In this document: positions 20,301-32,300 of the stretch, piece by piece
Layout of the letters: each line of letters starts with the position of its first letter
Numbering within the stretch: position 1 is the first letter of the stretch
Source of the DNA: Mycobacterium asiaticum
GTDB lineage: Bacteria > Actinomycetota > Actinomycetes > Mycobacteriales > Mycobacteriaceae
Assembly: GCF_001673315.1 (NCBI RefSeq)
Contig: NZ_LZLQ01000092.1
Location: 1 to 52,545, forward strand
Direction of reading: 5' to 3'
Length of the DNA stretch: 52,545 nucleotides
Notes under the pieces: model-generated
Database searches by the model: none
What the model was told of the DNA's origin: nothing
What the model saw: the letters and a program-made list of their open reading frames with translations, nothing else
Program-made: the position numbers and the translations under genes

Positions 20301-20645
20301 GAAGGCGACCACCAGGCCACCCTGGCGACCCTGCGCGAAGCCCTTGGCCACAGCGGATTTGACGAAGCCTGGGCCGAGGGGTCGGGCCTCTCGCTGGACG
20401 AGGCGATCGCTTACGCGCGCCGTGGCCGCGGCGAGCGTAAGCGGCCAGCCAGCGGCTGGGCATCGCTCACCCCCACCGAGCGCGACGTGGTGCGACTGGT
20501 CGCTGAAGGACTGGCCAACAACGAGATCGCCGCGCGACTGTTCGTTTCCCGGCGGACCGTGCAGACCCATCTGACGCACGTCTACGCGAAACTGGGCATC
20601 AGCTCGCGTGTGCAGCTTGCCCACGAAGCGGTATCGCACGCCTGA
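17367..20645 (+). CDS. LuxR-family STAND regulator with degenerate adenylate cyclase domain
   Basis: This 1092-aa protein has the layout of the mycobacterial Rv0386/Rv1358/Rv2488c type. Residues 1-180 form a class III cyclase-like domain ([51 protein letters not shown]). The first metal aspartate (LLLAD) is kept, but the second site, usually GDSFV, reads GPHTFLAIF, so catalysis is unlikely. An NB-ARC-like ATPase follows, with Walker [10 protein letters not shown] near 232-240 and Walker B LVVLDD near 302-308. A TPR-like helical region spans about 530-1020, and the C-terminal LuxR HTH ([20 protein letters not shown], then [19 protein letters not shown]) about 1034-1090. It probably senses a ligand through the TPRs and binds DNA. 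The paired TACGACC motifs on both sides make it a candidate regulator of the neighbouring PE/PPE genes. Confidence 0.9.
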   Translation: MCVSEFVPTRTVTLLLADAERSPQPWETLPETGAATVDRLDAAISDIITAHGGVAPVQPDLAEVVCPDRGPHTFLAIFARAIDALACAIDLQQAPLAPTQLRVAVHTGEVQLIDSGDCAGPAVHRAARLRELAHGGQVVVSGTTHDLVVDHLPDDVWLADLGTHQLRDLPRPERVAQLCHPDLRVEFPPLICPNNVAPHGVPVQLTRFVGRAAQIDDVRRILGDHRLVTLAGAGGVGKTRLAAEVARGATAEFGGGVWFVDLAPVSEPGLVPVAALRAFGLPDQPGRSAVDTLARFVGGRSTLVVLDDCEHLADACADLARELLGACDHLTILATGRAPIGVPGELVWRVPSLSLTDEAIELFIDRARLSRPDFTITAADTGAVRDICARLDGLPLGIELAAAAVRVMSLREILDGLRHRFRLLTGSAPASSRHTLGASVDWSHAMLTEPERILFRRLAVFSGGFDHPAARAVSADEELRAHHVFDELTMLVDKSLVLVEASGDRTRFRMLETVRHYALEKLSESGEIGALRARHRDHYAQMAAQLDSPADGEHQRRIEQVESEIDNLRTAFAWCRDNDEIGPALELTSSLQPLWLTRGRIQEGLAWFDAVLTDRSALARVAPVVRGRALADRAALDASRSIHDNLDQALQAVAIARQMKDPALLARALTACGAINSSSAEAARPFLAEAIGIARELGDRWRLTQILTWQAYGAFYAGDPIAGYAASREGNELAEQIGDQFHARSCRWTLGLAQMMKGELAEAVSQFRAVTADADAAHDVLFRWGSRLALCNALAFQGDTDGARAAGNESLAAAGDLWPHNEGFSYAVLATAAVAAGDVSAAAEASEAAQQRLSVQGELAGANINPMAEVALARGDLITAGRWADQEVAASVGWHLARALTTRARIFIAKCDPEQAERDAHKALACAAECAAHLAVPDILECLGRLAADGLSHRDAARLLGAANEIRRRLGSVRFNIFEGDHQATLATLREALGHSGFDEAWAEGSGLSLDEAIAYARRGRGERKRPASGWASLTPTERDVVRLVAEGLANNEIAARLFVSRRTVQTHLTHVYAKLGISSRVQLAHEAVSHA

Positions 20646-20671
20646 GCCGTACGTCACCGCGGCAGGGCGAA

Positions 20672-20704
20672 TCTACGACCCGCACCTGGCGCCATCTACG
20701 TCTT
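20672..20704 (+). promoter_or_regulatory. Paired TACGACC-like motif upstream of PE_PGRS gene
   Basis: TCTACGACCC (20672-20681) and ATCTACGTC (20694-20702) are offset by 23 bp and lie 80-110 bases before the PE_PGRS start. Together with the CTGG/CGCCATCTACG spacer they match the element at 17194-17228 read on its minus strand. The second half-site has T instead of A after TACG. Confidence 0.45.
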
Positions 20705-20782
20705 CTGACTGACGTTTTCGGGTGTACCGCTGTGCAGTCTGGACAAGTTCCCATGACTTCGACTGCGACCAGGAGTACCGCG

Positions 20783-23053
20783 ATGTCGTTTGTTCACGTT
20801 GCCCCCGACCTGCTGGCAGCAGCGGCCACGGACGTGCAAAGCATCGGCACGGCGTTGAGCGCTGCCCACGCTGCGGCGGCCGCCCCCACCCTCGGCGTGC
20901 TGGCCGCCGGCGCGGACGAGGTTTCGGCGGCACTGGCGTCGCTGTTCTCCGGGCACGCGCAGGTGTATCAAGCGCTCAGCGCCGAGGCCGAGCTGTTCCA
21001 TCAGCAGTTCGTGCAAACCCTCAACGCCGGCGCCTCGATGTACGCGACCGCCGAAGCCGCCAACGCGGCCCCGATACAGAGCTTGCTGGACGCGATCAAC
21101 GCGCCCATTCAGGCTGCCACCGGCCGCCCACTGATTGGTAACGGCAGCAACGGTGCTGCGGGGACCGGCCAGAACGGGACAGCCGGCGGGTGGTTGATCG
21201 GCAACGGGGGCGCCGGAGGATCGGGCACCAACGGCGGCACCGCGGGCGGTGCGGGCGGCGCCGGTGCCAACGCGGGCTTGTTCGGCAACGCCGGGTCCGG
21301 TGGTGCCGGTGGTGACGCGGCCGGCTTCGGTGCGGCCGGCGCCGGCGGCGACGGTGGCAATGCGGTTTTGGGCATCGCCGGGTCCGGCGGAGCCGGTGGC
21401 AACGCCGCAGGCACCGGGGTTGGCGGTGGCGGCGGTATCGGTGGCAATGCCTACCTGGCGGGTCTCGGTGGCGACGGCGGTGCGGGAGGCAACAGCGTCG
21501 GCAGCGACGCCGGCGCCGGTGGAGCGGGCGGAGCAGCCTGGCTGCTTGGCTGGGGTGGTGACGGCGCCGCGGGCGGCAGCAGCCTGGCCGGATTCGGCGG
21601 CGCCGGCGGAGCGGGCGCCAGCGGCGGACTTCTCCTCGGCGGCGGCGGGCACGGCGGGAACGGCGGCGCCAATCTTGGTGGCACCGGAGCCGGCGGCGCG
21701 GGTGGCGCGGGCGGCCAGGCCTGGTTGCTCGGCTCGGGTGGTTCGGGCGGATCCGGGGGTGGCGGCTCGACCGGTGTCGGTGGGGCCGGTGGGGCTGGTG
21801 CCGGTGGCGGAATCCTGTTGGGCAATGGCGGTTCCGGCGGAAACGGCGGCAGCACCAACCTGCTGAACGGCGCACCCGGCAACGGCGGCACGGCCGGCAA
21901 CGCCGGACTGATCGGGCGCGGCGGCCACGGTGGCGGCGGCGGCAACAGCACCAATGCCGCCGGCGGTGTCGGCGGCAACGGAGCCACCGGCGGCAACGGC
22001 GGCTTCCTGTTGGGCAGCGGTGGCGACGGCGGAACCGCCGGAATCAGCGCCGCCGGCAGTGACGGCATCGGCGGTGGTGGCGGTAACGCGATGCTGTTCG
22101 GCAACGGCGGTGACGGCGGAAACGGTGTGATCGGCGGCAGCGCGGGGCGGGCCGGTCTGCTGATCGGGCACGGCGGCGACGGCGGGACCGGACGCAACGG
22201 CGCCAACGGCGGTCTGCTGTTCGGCAATGGCGGTGCCGGTGGCGATGGCAGCGTCGAGTTGGGCGGCAGCGGCGCCAGTGGCGGTAGGGCCTGGCTGTTC
22301 GGCAACGGCAGCCATGGCGGCGCCGGCAGCCCCGGGGTAGCTGGAATCGCCGACGGAAACGGCTTCAACGGGGGTGACGGTGGCAGCGCCGGGTTCGTGT
22401 TCGGCTTCGGCGGCGATGGCGGGGCGGGCGGCACCGGTATCACCGGGACCCTGCTAAGTCCGGCCGGTATCGGTGGCACCGGCGGCAGCGGTGGCAGTGC
22501 CTGGTTGCTCGGTACCGGCGGGTTCGGCGGTGCCGGCGGCCACGGCGGACAGGCCGGGACCGCCATGTCGGGCGGAGCCGGCGGCCAAGGCGGCCAGGCC
22601 GGTGGGAGCGGCTTCTTCGCCGGGAATGCCGCCGGGGGCGGCAACGGTGGTGACGGCGGGACAGGCGGGCTCCTCGCTACCGGTGGTGCCGGCGGGAATG
22701 GGGGCAACGGAGCTTCCACCGTCCTGCTCGGGAACGGCGGATTCGGCGGCCACGGCGGCGCGGGCGGTGCCGGCACCAACGCGAACGGGGCAGGCGCTGC
22801 GGGCGGACATGGTGGCGCCAACGGCAACGCCGGCCTGATCTACGGCAACGGTGGGGGCGGCGGATCCGGCGGTGCCGGCGGTGCCAACGCGGCGAATGTC
22901 GGCGGCCCCGGCGGGGGTGGCAGCAACGGAGGCAGCGCCACCCTCATCGGCATCGGTGGCGCCGGTGGGGCGGGTGGCGCCGGTGGCCCGGGCATTTCGA
23001 CCGGCACTCCCGGCTCCGGCGGCAGCGCAGGCCGGGACGGGATCTTCCGGTAA
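20783..23053 (+). CDS. PE_PGRS family protein
   Basis: ATG 20783 follows AGGAG and gives 756 aa starting [20 protein letters not shown]. The PE domain covers residues 1-95, followed by the conserved linker [20 protein letters not shown]. The remaining 600 residues are classical PGRS: GGAGGxGG runs broken by short hydrophobic patches such as [22 protein letters not shown] and [11 protein letters not shown]. There is no unique C-terminal domain; it ends [17 protein letters not shown] proteins are ESX-5 substrates of the cell envelope. Glycine-rich PGRS repeats are predicted to form polyglycine-II-like bundles and may bind calcium. It lies directly downstream of the LuxR-type regulator and about 270 bases before a giant paralogue. 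Confidence 0.95.
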   Translation: MSFVHVAPDLLAAAATDVQSIGTALSAAHAAAAAPTLGVLAAGADEVSAALASLFSGHAQVYQALSAEAELFHQQFVQTLNAGASMYATAEAANAAPIQSLLDAINAPIQAATGRPLIGNGSNGAAGTGQNGTAGGWLIGNGGAGGSGTNGGTAGGAGGAGANAGLFGNAGSGGAGGDAAGFGAAGAGGDGGNAVLGIAGSGGAGGNAAGTGVGGGGGIGGNAYLAGLGGDGGAGGNSVGSDAGAGGAGGAAWLLGWGGDGAAGGSSLAGFGGAGGAGASGGLLLGGGGHGGNGGANLGGTGAGGAGGAGGQAWLLGSGGSGGSGGGGSTGVGGAGGAGAGGGILLGNGGSGGNGGSTNLLNGAPGNGGTAGNAGLIGRGGHGGGGGNSTNAAGGVGGNGATGGNGGFLLGSGGDGGTAGISAAGSDGIGGGGGNAMLFGNGGDGGNGVIGGSAGRAGLLIGHGGDGGTGRNGANGGLLFGNGGAGGDGSVELGGSGASGGRAWLFGNGSHGGAGSPGVAGIADGNGFNGGDGGSAGFVFGFGGDGGAGGTGITGTLLSPAGIGGTGGSGGSAWLLGTGGFGGAGGHGGQAGTAMSGGAGGQGGQAGGSGFFAGNAAGGGNGGDGGTGGLLATGGAGGNGGNGASTVLLGNGGFGGHGGAGGAGTNANGAGAAGGHGGANGNAGLIYGNGGGGGSGGAGGANAANVGGPGGGGSNGGSATLIGIGGAGGAGGAGGPGISTGTPGSGGSAGRDGIFR

Positions 23054-23327
23054 ACACCCGCTGCCAGTTCCGGCATCGATCCGGTACCGATAGTTACGTG
23101 GATCACATCTAACGATCCTGCTGAGACGCTCTCTATCGGCATTCACCTGCCAATTGTGGTCGTGACCAGCATTGCGGAACTTTTTGAATGGTTATCTATT
23201 TATTTAACGAAATCTAGTTTGTTCTGCGCCGATTCAAGTTATCTTCGTATCGGCTTTGCCAATCAACATGACCGGGGGACACCAACACGGCCTCTTGGGT
23301 CGTGTCCGAGTAATGGACGGGTTCCCC
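23054..23327 (+). other. Intergenic region with AT-rich island upstream of giant PE_PGRS
   Basis: No gene is seen. Bases about 23175-23260 are markedly AT-rich for this genome (TTTTTGAATGGTTATC, then TATTTATTTAACG). They include TTGAAT at 23184 and a TANNNT match TAGTTT at 23215-23220, so a promoter is likely here. AT-rich islands are preferred targets of the xenogeneic silencer Lsr2. The TACGACC pair found before other PE/PPE genes is absent. Confidence 0.4.
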
Positions 23328-26300
23328 ATGTCGTACTTGATCGCAGCACCAGACGTGCTGGTAGCAGCGGCGTCAGACCTAGCAGGTATCGGGTCGACCC
23401 TCGAGTCGGCCAACGCAGCCGCCGCCGCCCGCACCACGAGCCTGCTGGCTGCCGCTCAAGACGAGGTGTCCGCCGCGATCGCGGCGCTGTTCGGTACCCA
23501 CGGCCAGGCCTATCAGGCCGTCAGCTCGCAAGCCGCCGCGTTCCACACCCAGTTTCTGCAATCCCTGACGGCAGGGGCCGGCCAATACGCCGTCGCCGAG
23601 GCGTCGAACCTGACCTCCCTGGAAGGCTTCGGCGAAGCCATCTTCGGTGCCATCAACGCGCCCAGCTACGCCTTGCTCGGACGTCCACTGATCGGTAACG
23701 GCGCGGACGGCGCGACGCCCGGCGCCGCGGGCGGGGCGGGCGGCTTGCTGCTGGGCAACGGAGGGGCCGGGGCATCCGGTGCCACCGGCCAAGCCGGCGG
23801 TGCCGGGGGTAACGCCGGCTTGATCGGTCACGGCGGCGTCGGCGGTGCCGGCGGCGCCTCGACGACCGGCAACGGCGGGGTCGGCGGGGCCGGCGGCAGC
23901 GGCGGCTGGTTATACGGCAGCGGTGGCGCCGGCGGTATCGGTGGTGCCAATCTGAACGGCTTCGGATACGGCGGCGCCGGCGGAGCCGGAGGTCGCGCTT
24001 GGCTTCTCGGCGCCGGCGGAATCGGTGGTGCCGGCGGCTCCGGTGCCAACGGCGGACTCGGGGCAGCCGGCGGTAGCGGCGGATGGCTATACGGCGACGG
24101 CGGCGCGGGCGGTGCCGGCGGGGCCAACACCAGCCCCTCTGGAGTCGGCGGGACCGGCGGCAACGGCGGCAACGCCTGGCTACTGAGCGCCGGTGGAGCC
24201 GGTGGCGCAGGCGGCACCGGCCCGTCGGTCGGCGGCCAGGGCGGATTCGGCGGGCACGGCGGTCACGGCGGCCTGCTCGCCGGCGCCGGCGGAGCCGGCG
24301 GCACCGGCGGCGTGGCGGGGATCGGGGGTACCGGTGGTGCCGGCGGCGACGCCGGGTGGCTTTCCGGTGCGACGGGCGGCGCCGGCGGAACCGGCGGATT
24401 CGGCAGCACCGGCTCCGGCGGACTCGGCGGCGCGGGTGGCACCGGCGGCCTGTACGGCGCAGGCGGCGCGGGCGGCACCGGCGGTACCGGCGCCGGCCAC
24501 GGCGGTACCGGCGGTTTGGGCGGCAACGCCGGCTTCCTGCTGGGCACCGGAGGCACCGGGGGCAGCGGCGGCAGCAGCGGCGCCGGCTTCAACGGCGGTA
24601 CCGGCGGGGGCGGCGGCAACGCCGGTTGGCTGTACGGCAACGGCGGGGTCGGCGGCAACGGCGGCAACGGCGGGGCGGGCAGCACCGGCGTCAACGGCGG
24701 CCACGGCGGCAACGGCGGTGCCGGCGGTCGAGGCGGTCTGTTGTTCAGCGACGGCGGCAACGGGGGCAACGGCGGCCTCGGCGGCCGGGGTGGAACCGGC
24801 GCCCATGGTCTCGACGGCGCCGACGGCGCCTACCCCAGCGGCAACGGCGGCGACGGCGGCGATGGCGGCACCGGGGCGACCGGCGGCAACGGCGGTAACG
24901 GTGGCGCGGCCGGCCGCGGCGGCTTGTTGTTCGGCGAAAACGGCATCATCGGCCGCGGCGGAGCCGGCGGCGACGGCGGCACCGGCGGGCTTGCCGGCAA
25001 CGGCGGCAACGGCGCTGCGGGCAACGCGAGCAGCCCGCACGGTGGCAACGGCGGCAACGGCGGCAACTTCAACGGCGTCGGCGGCAGCGGCGGTACCGGC
25101 GGGTCCGGATCGGTCATCGGTGCCCACGGCAAGACCGGCGCCACCATCACCGGCGCGGGTGGCAACGGCGGCAACGGCGGCGCGGGCTATGACGCCTCCC
25201 TGGGCAACATTGCCGGCGCAAGCGGTGGCGATGGCGGTCGCGGCGGCAACGGCGGTAATTACGGCAATGGCGGTTCCGGCGGCGTCGGTGGTAACGGGGC
25301 GGCCGGCAGCGCCGGCAGCCACGGCGGCGGCTACGGGGACAGCGGTGGCAACGGCACCGCCGGTGGCCGCGGCGGTGCCGGTGGGGCGGGCGGCAACGGC
25401 GGCTCGATCAGCGGCAACGCCGGGGGCGGTGGGGCCGGCGGTATCGGCGGTGCCGGTGGTGCCGGCGGTAACGGTGTCGATGGCAGGTCGGGTGCGGACT
25501 TCGGTGCCGGCCAGTCCGGCACTGCCGGTGGCAGCGGTGGTGACGGCGGGTCCGGCGGCGCGGGCGGAGCGGGCGGCAAGGCCGGCGCGGTGCTGGGCAA
25601 GGGTGCCGCCGCGGCCAGTGGCACCGGCGGCGCCGGTGGCGACGGCGGGGCGGCGGGCACCCCGGGTGACGGTGGGCGCGGCGCCGACGGCGACGTCAAG
25701 CACCTCGACGGTGGCAGCGGCGGCGCCGGCGGTAACGCCGGGGTAGCCGGGTCCGGCGGCAAGGGCGGAGCCAACGGCAGCGGCAACGGCTCAGCTGCAG
25801 ACGGTGCCGCAGGCGCCGGCGTCAACGGTGGTGCCGGTGGTGCGGGCGGCGACGGCGCCCTGGGTCACGACGGCAACAACGGCACCGGTGCCGCAGTGAA
25901 CGGAACCGATGGTGCGGTCGGCGGCAAGGGCGGTGCCGGCGGCGCCGGCGGCGCGGCCGGTGGCGCAGGCACCCACGGCGGTACCGGCGGCGGCGGCGGC
26001 CAGGGCGGCGACGGCGGCCATGGCGGCAGCGGTCTCGACGGCGGCAACGGAGCGGCCACCAGCGGTGTCGGAGGCTCGGGTAAGGCCGGGGGCAACGCCG
26101 GTTCCGGCGGCAGCGGCGGCGACGGCGGCGCGGGTGGTGCCGCGGGGTCGGCGGGCACTCACGGCGGCATGACCGGCACAGCCGGAGATGGCGGCGCGGC
26201 CGGTAAGGGTGGCGACGCCGGCGTGGCCGGTGCCGGTGGGACCGGCGCGGCCGGGGCGCATGGCAGCGCAAACGCCAACAACGGCGCGGGTTACGCCGGT

Positions 26301-29300
26301 GGCAATGGTGGTGCCGGCGGGCAGGGCGGTGACGGTGGTGCCGGCGGCAAGGGCGGCGCTGCGGGTAGTGGCGGCGGCGGCAACGTTGGCGCCAACGGCG
26401 CCGGTGGTGCCGCGAGCGACGGCGGCGCGGGCGGGGCGGCCGGTGCCGGTGGCGCCGGGGTCAGCGGGGCCGGTGGGGTGGCCGGGATCAACTCCGGCGC
26501 CGGCGTCGCCGGGGGCGACGGCGGCGCCGGCGGCCAAGGCGGCGCCGGCGGCGCGGGCGGCACCGGTGGTAAAGCCCTCTCCGGGGCGACCGCGGGCAGT
26601 GACGGCAAGGGTGGTGTCGGTGGCCGGGGCGGCAGTGCCGGCACCGCCGGCGACGGTGGTCGCGGCGCGGACGGCACCAGCAGCTGGGTCGACGGCGGAG
26701 CCGGCGGGCGCGGCGGAAACGCCGGCGCAGTAGGTGTAGGCGGCGCGGGCGGCTCCGACGGCGGCAGCGGCGGCGGCAGTGCGACAAAGGGAGCCGACGG
26801 TGCCGGCGCGAACGGCGGCGACGGCGGCGACGGCGGTCACGGCACCTCCGGTAGGGACGGCGACGACGGCATCAACCCGGGTAACAGCGGCACCGACGGC
26901 AACGCCGGCGGCCACGGCGGTGACGGCGGCGCCGGCGGCGCGGCCAGCGGCACCGGCACGCACGGCGGCGACGGCGGGACCGGCGGCAAGGGTGGCGCGG
27001 GCGGCGCGGGCGGCAGCGGCGTCGACGGCGGCAATGGCGTGGCGACCGACGGCATCGGTGGCGCGGGCCAGGCCGGCGGCAACGCCGGCAGTGGTGGTGA
27101 CGGCGGAGCCGGCGGCAAGGGTGGTGCCGCCGGTAGTGGTGACATCGCCGGGCAGGCCGGGGACGGCGGCGCGGCCGGCGCCGGCGGTGCGGCCGGAACA
27201 GCGGGTAAGGGCGGCATCGGTGCGCACGGCCACGACGGCGCACCCAACGGCGGCAACGGATACGCCGGTGGCGACGGTGGCGCCGGCGGTACGGGCGGCG
27301 ACGGCGGTAAGGGCGGCGCCGGTGGCGCCGCCGGCGGTCTCGGTGCCGCCGCGGGAACTGACGGTGACGGCGGGGCGGCCAGCAGTGGCGGTGTCGGCGG
27401 CGCGGCGGGTGCAGGTGGCGCGGGCGGTAACGGCGCCGCAGGTACAGCGGGTGTGAACAACGGCGCCGGCACGGCCGGTGGCAGTGGCGGGGCGGGCGGC
27501 AAGGGCGGCGCCGGTGGCGCCGGCGGTACCGGCGGCCAGGCTGGCGGCGCGACGGCCGGCGCGGGCAACGACGCTCTCGGCGGGGCCGGTGGTAGGGGTG
27601 GCAACGCCGGCACTGCCGGCGACGGTGGTCGCGGCGCCGACGGCACCGGCACCTTCCACGATGGCGGGCGAGGTGGCGCCGGTGGTAACGCAGGCGCGAT
27701 CGGCGCCGGCGGCGACGGCGGGGCCAATGGCGGCACCCAGGGCGGCGCGGCCGCCGACGGGTCGCGCGGGACCGGCGCGGACGGTGGCCGCGGCGGCGAC
27801 GGCGGAAACGGCGCGGCCGGCACGGCCGGTAAGAACGGAGTCAACTCCGGCGACAACGGCACCGATGGCACGGCCGGTGGCCGGGGCGGCGCCGGTGGCG
27901 CCGGCGGGCAAGGCAACGGCGTGGGCTTCCACGGCGGCGACGGTGGCGCGGGCGGCAAGGGTGGCGGCGGCGGTGCCGGCGGCACCGGTATCAACGGCGA
28001 AAACGGCACCGCTACCAACGGTGCCGGTCTGGCCGGCCAGGCCGGTGGCAACGCCGGCAGCGGCGGTGCCGGCGGTGGCGGCGGCCAGGGTGGTGCCGCC
28101 GGAGTGGGCGCCGACGGCGCCGCAGCGGGCAACGCCGGCAACGGTGGCGCCGCCGGAGACGGCGGGGCCGCGGGCGCCGCAGGTAAGGGCGGCATCGGCG
28201 CCAGCGGCCACGACGGGATCGCCGGCACCAACAACGGCGCGGGTTACGCCGGCGGTGACGGCGGCGCGGGCGGCAAGGGCGGCAACGGCGGCGCGGGCGG
28301 CACCGGTGGCGCCGCTGGCGGAGCGGGCGCGACCGCTGGCGCCGACGGTAATGGCGGTAACGCCAGCAACGGTGGCCTCGGTGGGGCGGCGGGCTCCGGC
28401 GGCACCGGGATCACCGGCGCCAACGGGATCGCCGGAATCAACAACGGTGCTGGTCAAGCCGGTGGCAATGGTGGTGCCGGCGGCACCGGCGGTGCCGGGG
28501 GCGCCGGAGGCACCGGTGGTAGCGGTGGCGGCACCTCTGGGGTCAAGGGCGCCGACGGCAATGGAGCGATGGGCGGCAAGGGCGGTAACGCCGGTGCGGC
28601 CGGGGCAGGCGGCCGTGGCGCCGACGGAACCAGCAGCTTCCTGGACGGCGGGAGCGGCGGCCAGGGTGGCGACGCGGGCAGTATCGGCAAGGGTGGCGCC
28701 GGGGGCGGCTCGGCGCTCAGCGGCGCCGACGGCACGGGCGCCAACGGTGGCAGCGGTGGTGCCGGTGGACATGGCGCGGCCGGCGCGGCCGGTGGCAGTG
28801 GGATCAATTCCGGCGATAGCGGCACGAACGGCCACGACGGTGGCAAGGGCGGCGCCGGTGGCGCCGGTGGTCAGGGCAACGGTGTGGGCTTCCACGGCGG
28901 CGACGGTGGCGCCGGCGGCAGGGGCAGCGCCGGGGGTACCGGTGGCAGTGGCATCAACGGCGCCGACGGCGTCGCCACCACCGGTGCCGGTCTGGCAGGT
29001 CAGGCCGGCGGTGCCGCCGGCGACGGTGGTGCCGGCGGTGACGGCGGCGCCGGTGGCGCGGCCGGCACGGCCACCGGAGGCGCCACCACGGGCACCGCGG
29101 GCAGCGGCGGCGCCGCCGGTGACGGCGGGGCCGCGGGTACGGCCGGTAAGGGCGGCATCGGCGCCAACGGCCACGACGGTGTCTCGGGCGTCAACAACGG
29201 CGCGGGATACACCGGTGGCGAAGGCGGGGCAGGCGGCAAGGGCGGCAACGGCGGGGCCGGTGGCACCGGCGGCGCGGCCGGCGCCGGTACGGGCGGCGTC

Positions 29301-32300
29301 AAGGGTGCCGACGGCAACGGCGGGAACGCCAGCAGCGGCGGCGCCGGTGGCGCGGCCGGATCCGGCGGAGCCGGCATCACCGGAGCGAACGGAACCACCG
29401 ATCTCGACAAGTACGGCACGGGCATCGGCGGCGGCCAGGCCGGCGGTGACGGCGGGGCCGGTGGTAGCGGTGGCGCCGGCGGTGTCGGCGGTCAGGGCGG
29501 TGTCGGCGGCGGCACCACCGGAGTCAAGGGACTCGACGCCAACGGCGGCGTGGGCGGTAAGGGTGGCAACTCCGGAATCGCCGGCAGCGGTGGCGACGGG
29601 GCGGCCGGCACGGTCAACAACACCACCGGTGGCGCCGGCGGGGCCGGCGGCAACGCGGGAGCAGTGGGCAAGGGCGGCGCCGGGGGCGGCTCGGCACTCA
29701 GCGGCGCCGACGGCACCGGCGCCAACGGCGGAAGCGGTGGCGCCGGCGGTAACGGCGCGGCCGGCACGGCCGGCGGCAACGGCGTCAATGCGGGCAACCC
29801 GCACGGCGCGGACGGCACCGCGGGTGGCACGGGCGGTGCCGGTGGCGCCGGAGGTAAGGGCGTTGGCGCCGGCTTCAAGGGCGGCACCGGCGGTCTGGGC
29901 GGTAACGGTGGCGCAGGTGGCGTCGGTGGCAGCGGCATAGACGGCAGCACGGGCGCACCCACCACCGGTATCGGTGGCGCGGGCACCGCAGGCGGTAACG
30001 CGGGCAGCGGTGGCGCCGGCGGCAATGGCGGTGCCGGAGGCGCCGCGGGCGCGGCCAACGCCGGCGCCAGCGCGGGCACCGCCGGCAACGGCGGCAACGC
30101 CGGCAAGGGCGGCAATGCGGGCACCGCCGGAAACGGCGGCACCGGCGCGGCGGGCGCCAATGGCGTCTCGGGCATCAACAACGGCTCGGGCTACGCCGGC
30201 GGCAACGGTGGGGCCGGCGGTAACGGTGGTAACGGCGGTAACGGCGGCACCGGCGGCGCTGCCGGTGCGAGCAACGGCGGGACCGCGGGCAACGCAGGGG
30301 CCAACGGCAACGGCGGCAACGCCAGCAACGGCGGCCTGGGCGGCGCTGCCGGATCCGGCGGGGCCGGTATCACGGGCACCAACGGCACCGCGGGCGTCAA
30401 CAACGGTGCGGGCCAGGCTGGTGGCGACGGCGGCAACGGCGGCACCGGTGGCGCGGGCGGCACCGGCGGCAAGGGCGGCACCGCCGGAGCCGGCGCGACC
30501 GCGGGTTCCAACGGCGCTGGTGGCGTGGGCGGTAAGGGCGGCAACTCCGGTGTCGCCGGTGACGGTGGCCGGGGCGCGGACGGCACCACGAACTTCATCG
30601 ACGGCGGCAAGGGCGGCGCCGGCGGTAACGCGGGCATCCTCGGCAAGGGCGGCGCCGGCGGTAGCAACGGCGGTAGCGGCAGCGCGGCCGCCGGCGCCGA
30701 CGGCACCGGCGCCAACGGTGGAAACGGCGGCGCCGGCGGTAACGGCGCGGCCGGCACGGCCGGTGGCAACGGCGTCAACGCCGGCGACAGCGGCACCGAC
30801 GGTTCGGCCGGCGGCAAGGGCGGCGCCGGCGGTTCCGGCGGCACCGGTAACGGCGCCACCTTCAAGGGCGGCAACGGCGGTGCCGGGGGCACGGGTGGCG
30901 CCGGCGGGGCCGGCGGTTCCGGCGTCAACGGCGGCAACGGCGCAGCCACCACCGGTGTCGGCGGCACCGGTCAGGCCGGCGGCAACGCCGGCAACGGCGG
31001 CCTCGGTGGTGACGGCGGGGCCGGTGGCGCCGCGGGCGCGGGTACCGGCGGTGCCAACGCCGGAAACGCCGGCAGCGGTGGAAACGCCGGCAAGGGCGGT
31101 TCGGCCGGGACGGCCGGGGCGGGCGGCACCGGTGCGAACGGCGCCAACGGCGTCTCAGGCACGAACAACGGTGCGGGTTATTCCGGCGGTGAGGGCGGCG
31201 TCGGCGGCAAGGGCGGTAATGGCGGTGCCGGTGGCACCGGTGGTGCCGCGGGCGCCGGCGCGGGTGGCGTCAAGGGCGTCGACGGCAACGGCGGCAACGC
31301 CAGCAACGGCGGCGCCGGCGGTGCGGCCGGGTCCGGTGGCACCGGTATCACAGGCGCCAATGGCGTCAGCGACCAAAACACGTACGGCACCGGCATCGGT
31401 GGCGGCCAGGCGGGTGGCGACGGCGGTGCCGGCGGCACCGGCGGCGTCGGCGGCGCGGGCGGCAAGGGCGGCGCCGGCGGCGGCACCACCGGAAGCGCCG
31501 GGAGCAACGGCACCGGTGGCACCGGTGGCAAGGGCGGCAATGCCGGTCTGGCCGGCAACGGTGGCAATGGCGCCGCGGGTACGGCAAGCAACATCACGGG
31601 CGGCGCGGGTGGGGCCGGCGGTAACGCGGGCGGCCTGGGCACCGGCGGAACCGGCGGCGCGAACGGCAACGGCGTCGGCACCGGCACCGCAGGCGCCAAC
31701 GGCAACGGCGCCAACGGCGCCAACGGCGGCACCGGCGGCAACGGTGCGGCCGGCACCGTCGGCGCAAACGGCGTCAACGCAGCCAACCCCAATGGTGCGG
31801 ACGGCACCGCCGGGGGTTCGGGTGGCGCGGGCGGCGCCGGCGGTAAGGGCACCGGCGCCGGATTCAAGGGCGGCACCGGCGGTCTGGGTGGCAACGGTGG
31901 CGTCGGCGGGGCCGGCGGCAGCGGTGTCGACGGCAGCAACGGCGCGGCCACCAGCGGTGTCGGTGGTGCGGGCGTCGCGGGCGGTAATGCCGGCAGCGGC
32001 GGCAACGGCGGTAGCGGCGGCGCTGGTGGCGCCGCGGGTGCGGCCAACGCCGGCGCCGGCGCGGGCACCGCGGGCAATGGCGGCACCGGTGGCAACGGTG
32101 GCGCCGCGGGCACCGCGGGCAAGGGCGGCATCGGCGCGGCAGGCGCCAACGGCACCTCGGGTGTCAACAACGGCGCCGGGTACACCGGCGGTAACGGCGG
32201 CGCCGGCGGCAAGGGCGGCAACGGCGGCAACGGCGGTACCGGTGGCGCTGCCGGCGCCAGCAATGGCGGCACCATCGGCAGCGCGGGCGCCAACGGCAAC

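Noticed and set aside
25791..29804. Long minus-strand open frame (1337 codons) opposite the giant PE_PGRS
   Set aside because: Shadow of GGC-rich codons: an Ala/Thr/Val-only protein with no domains, produced by the repeat pattern of the plus strand.
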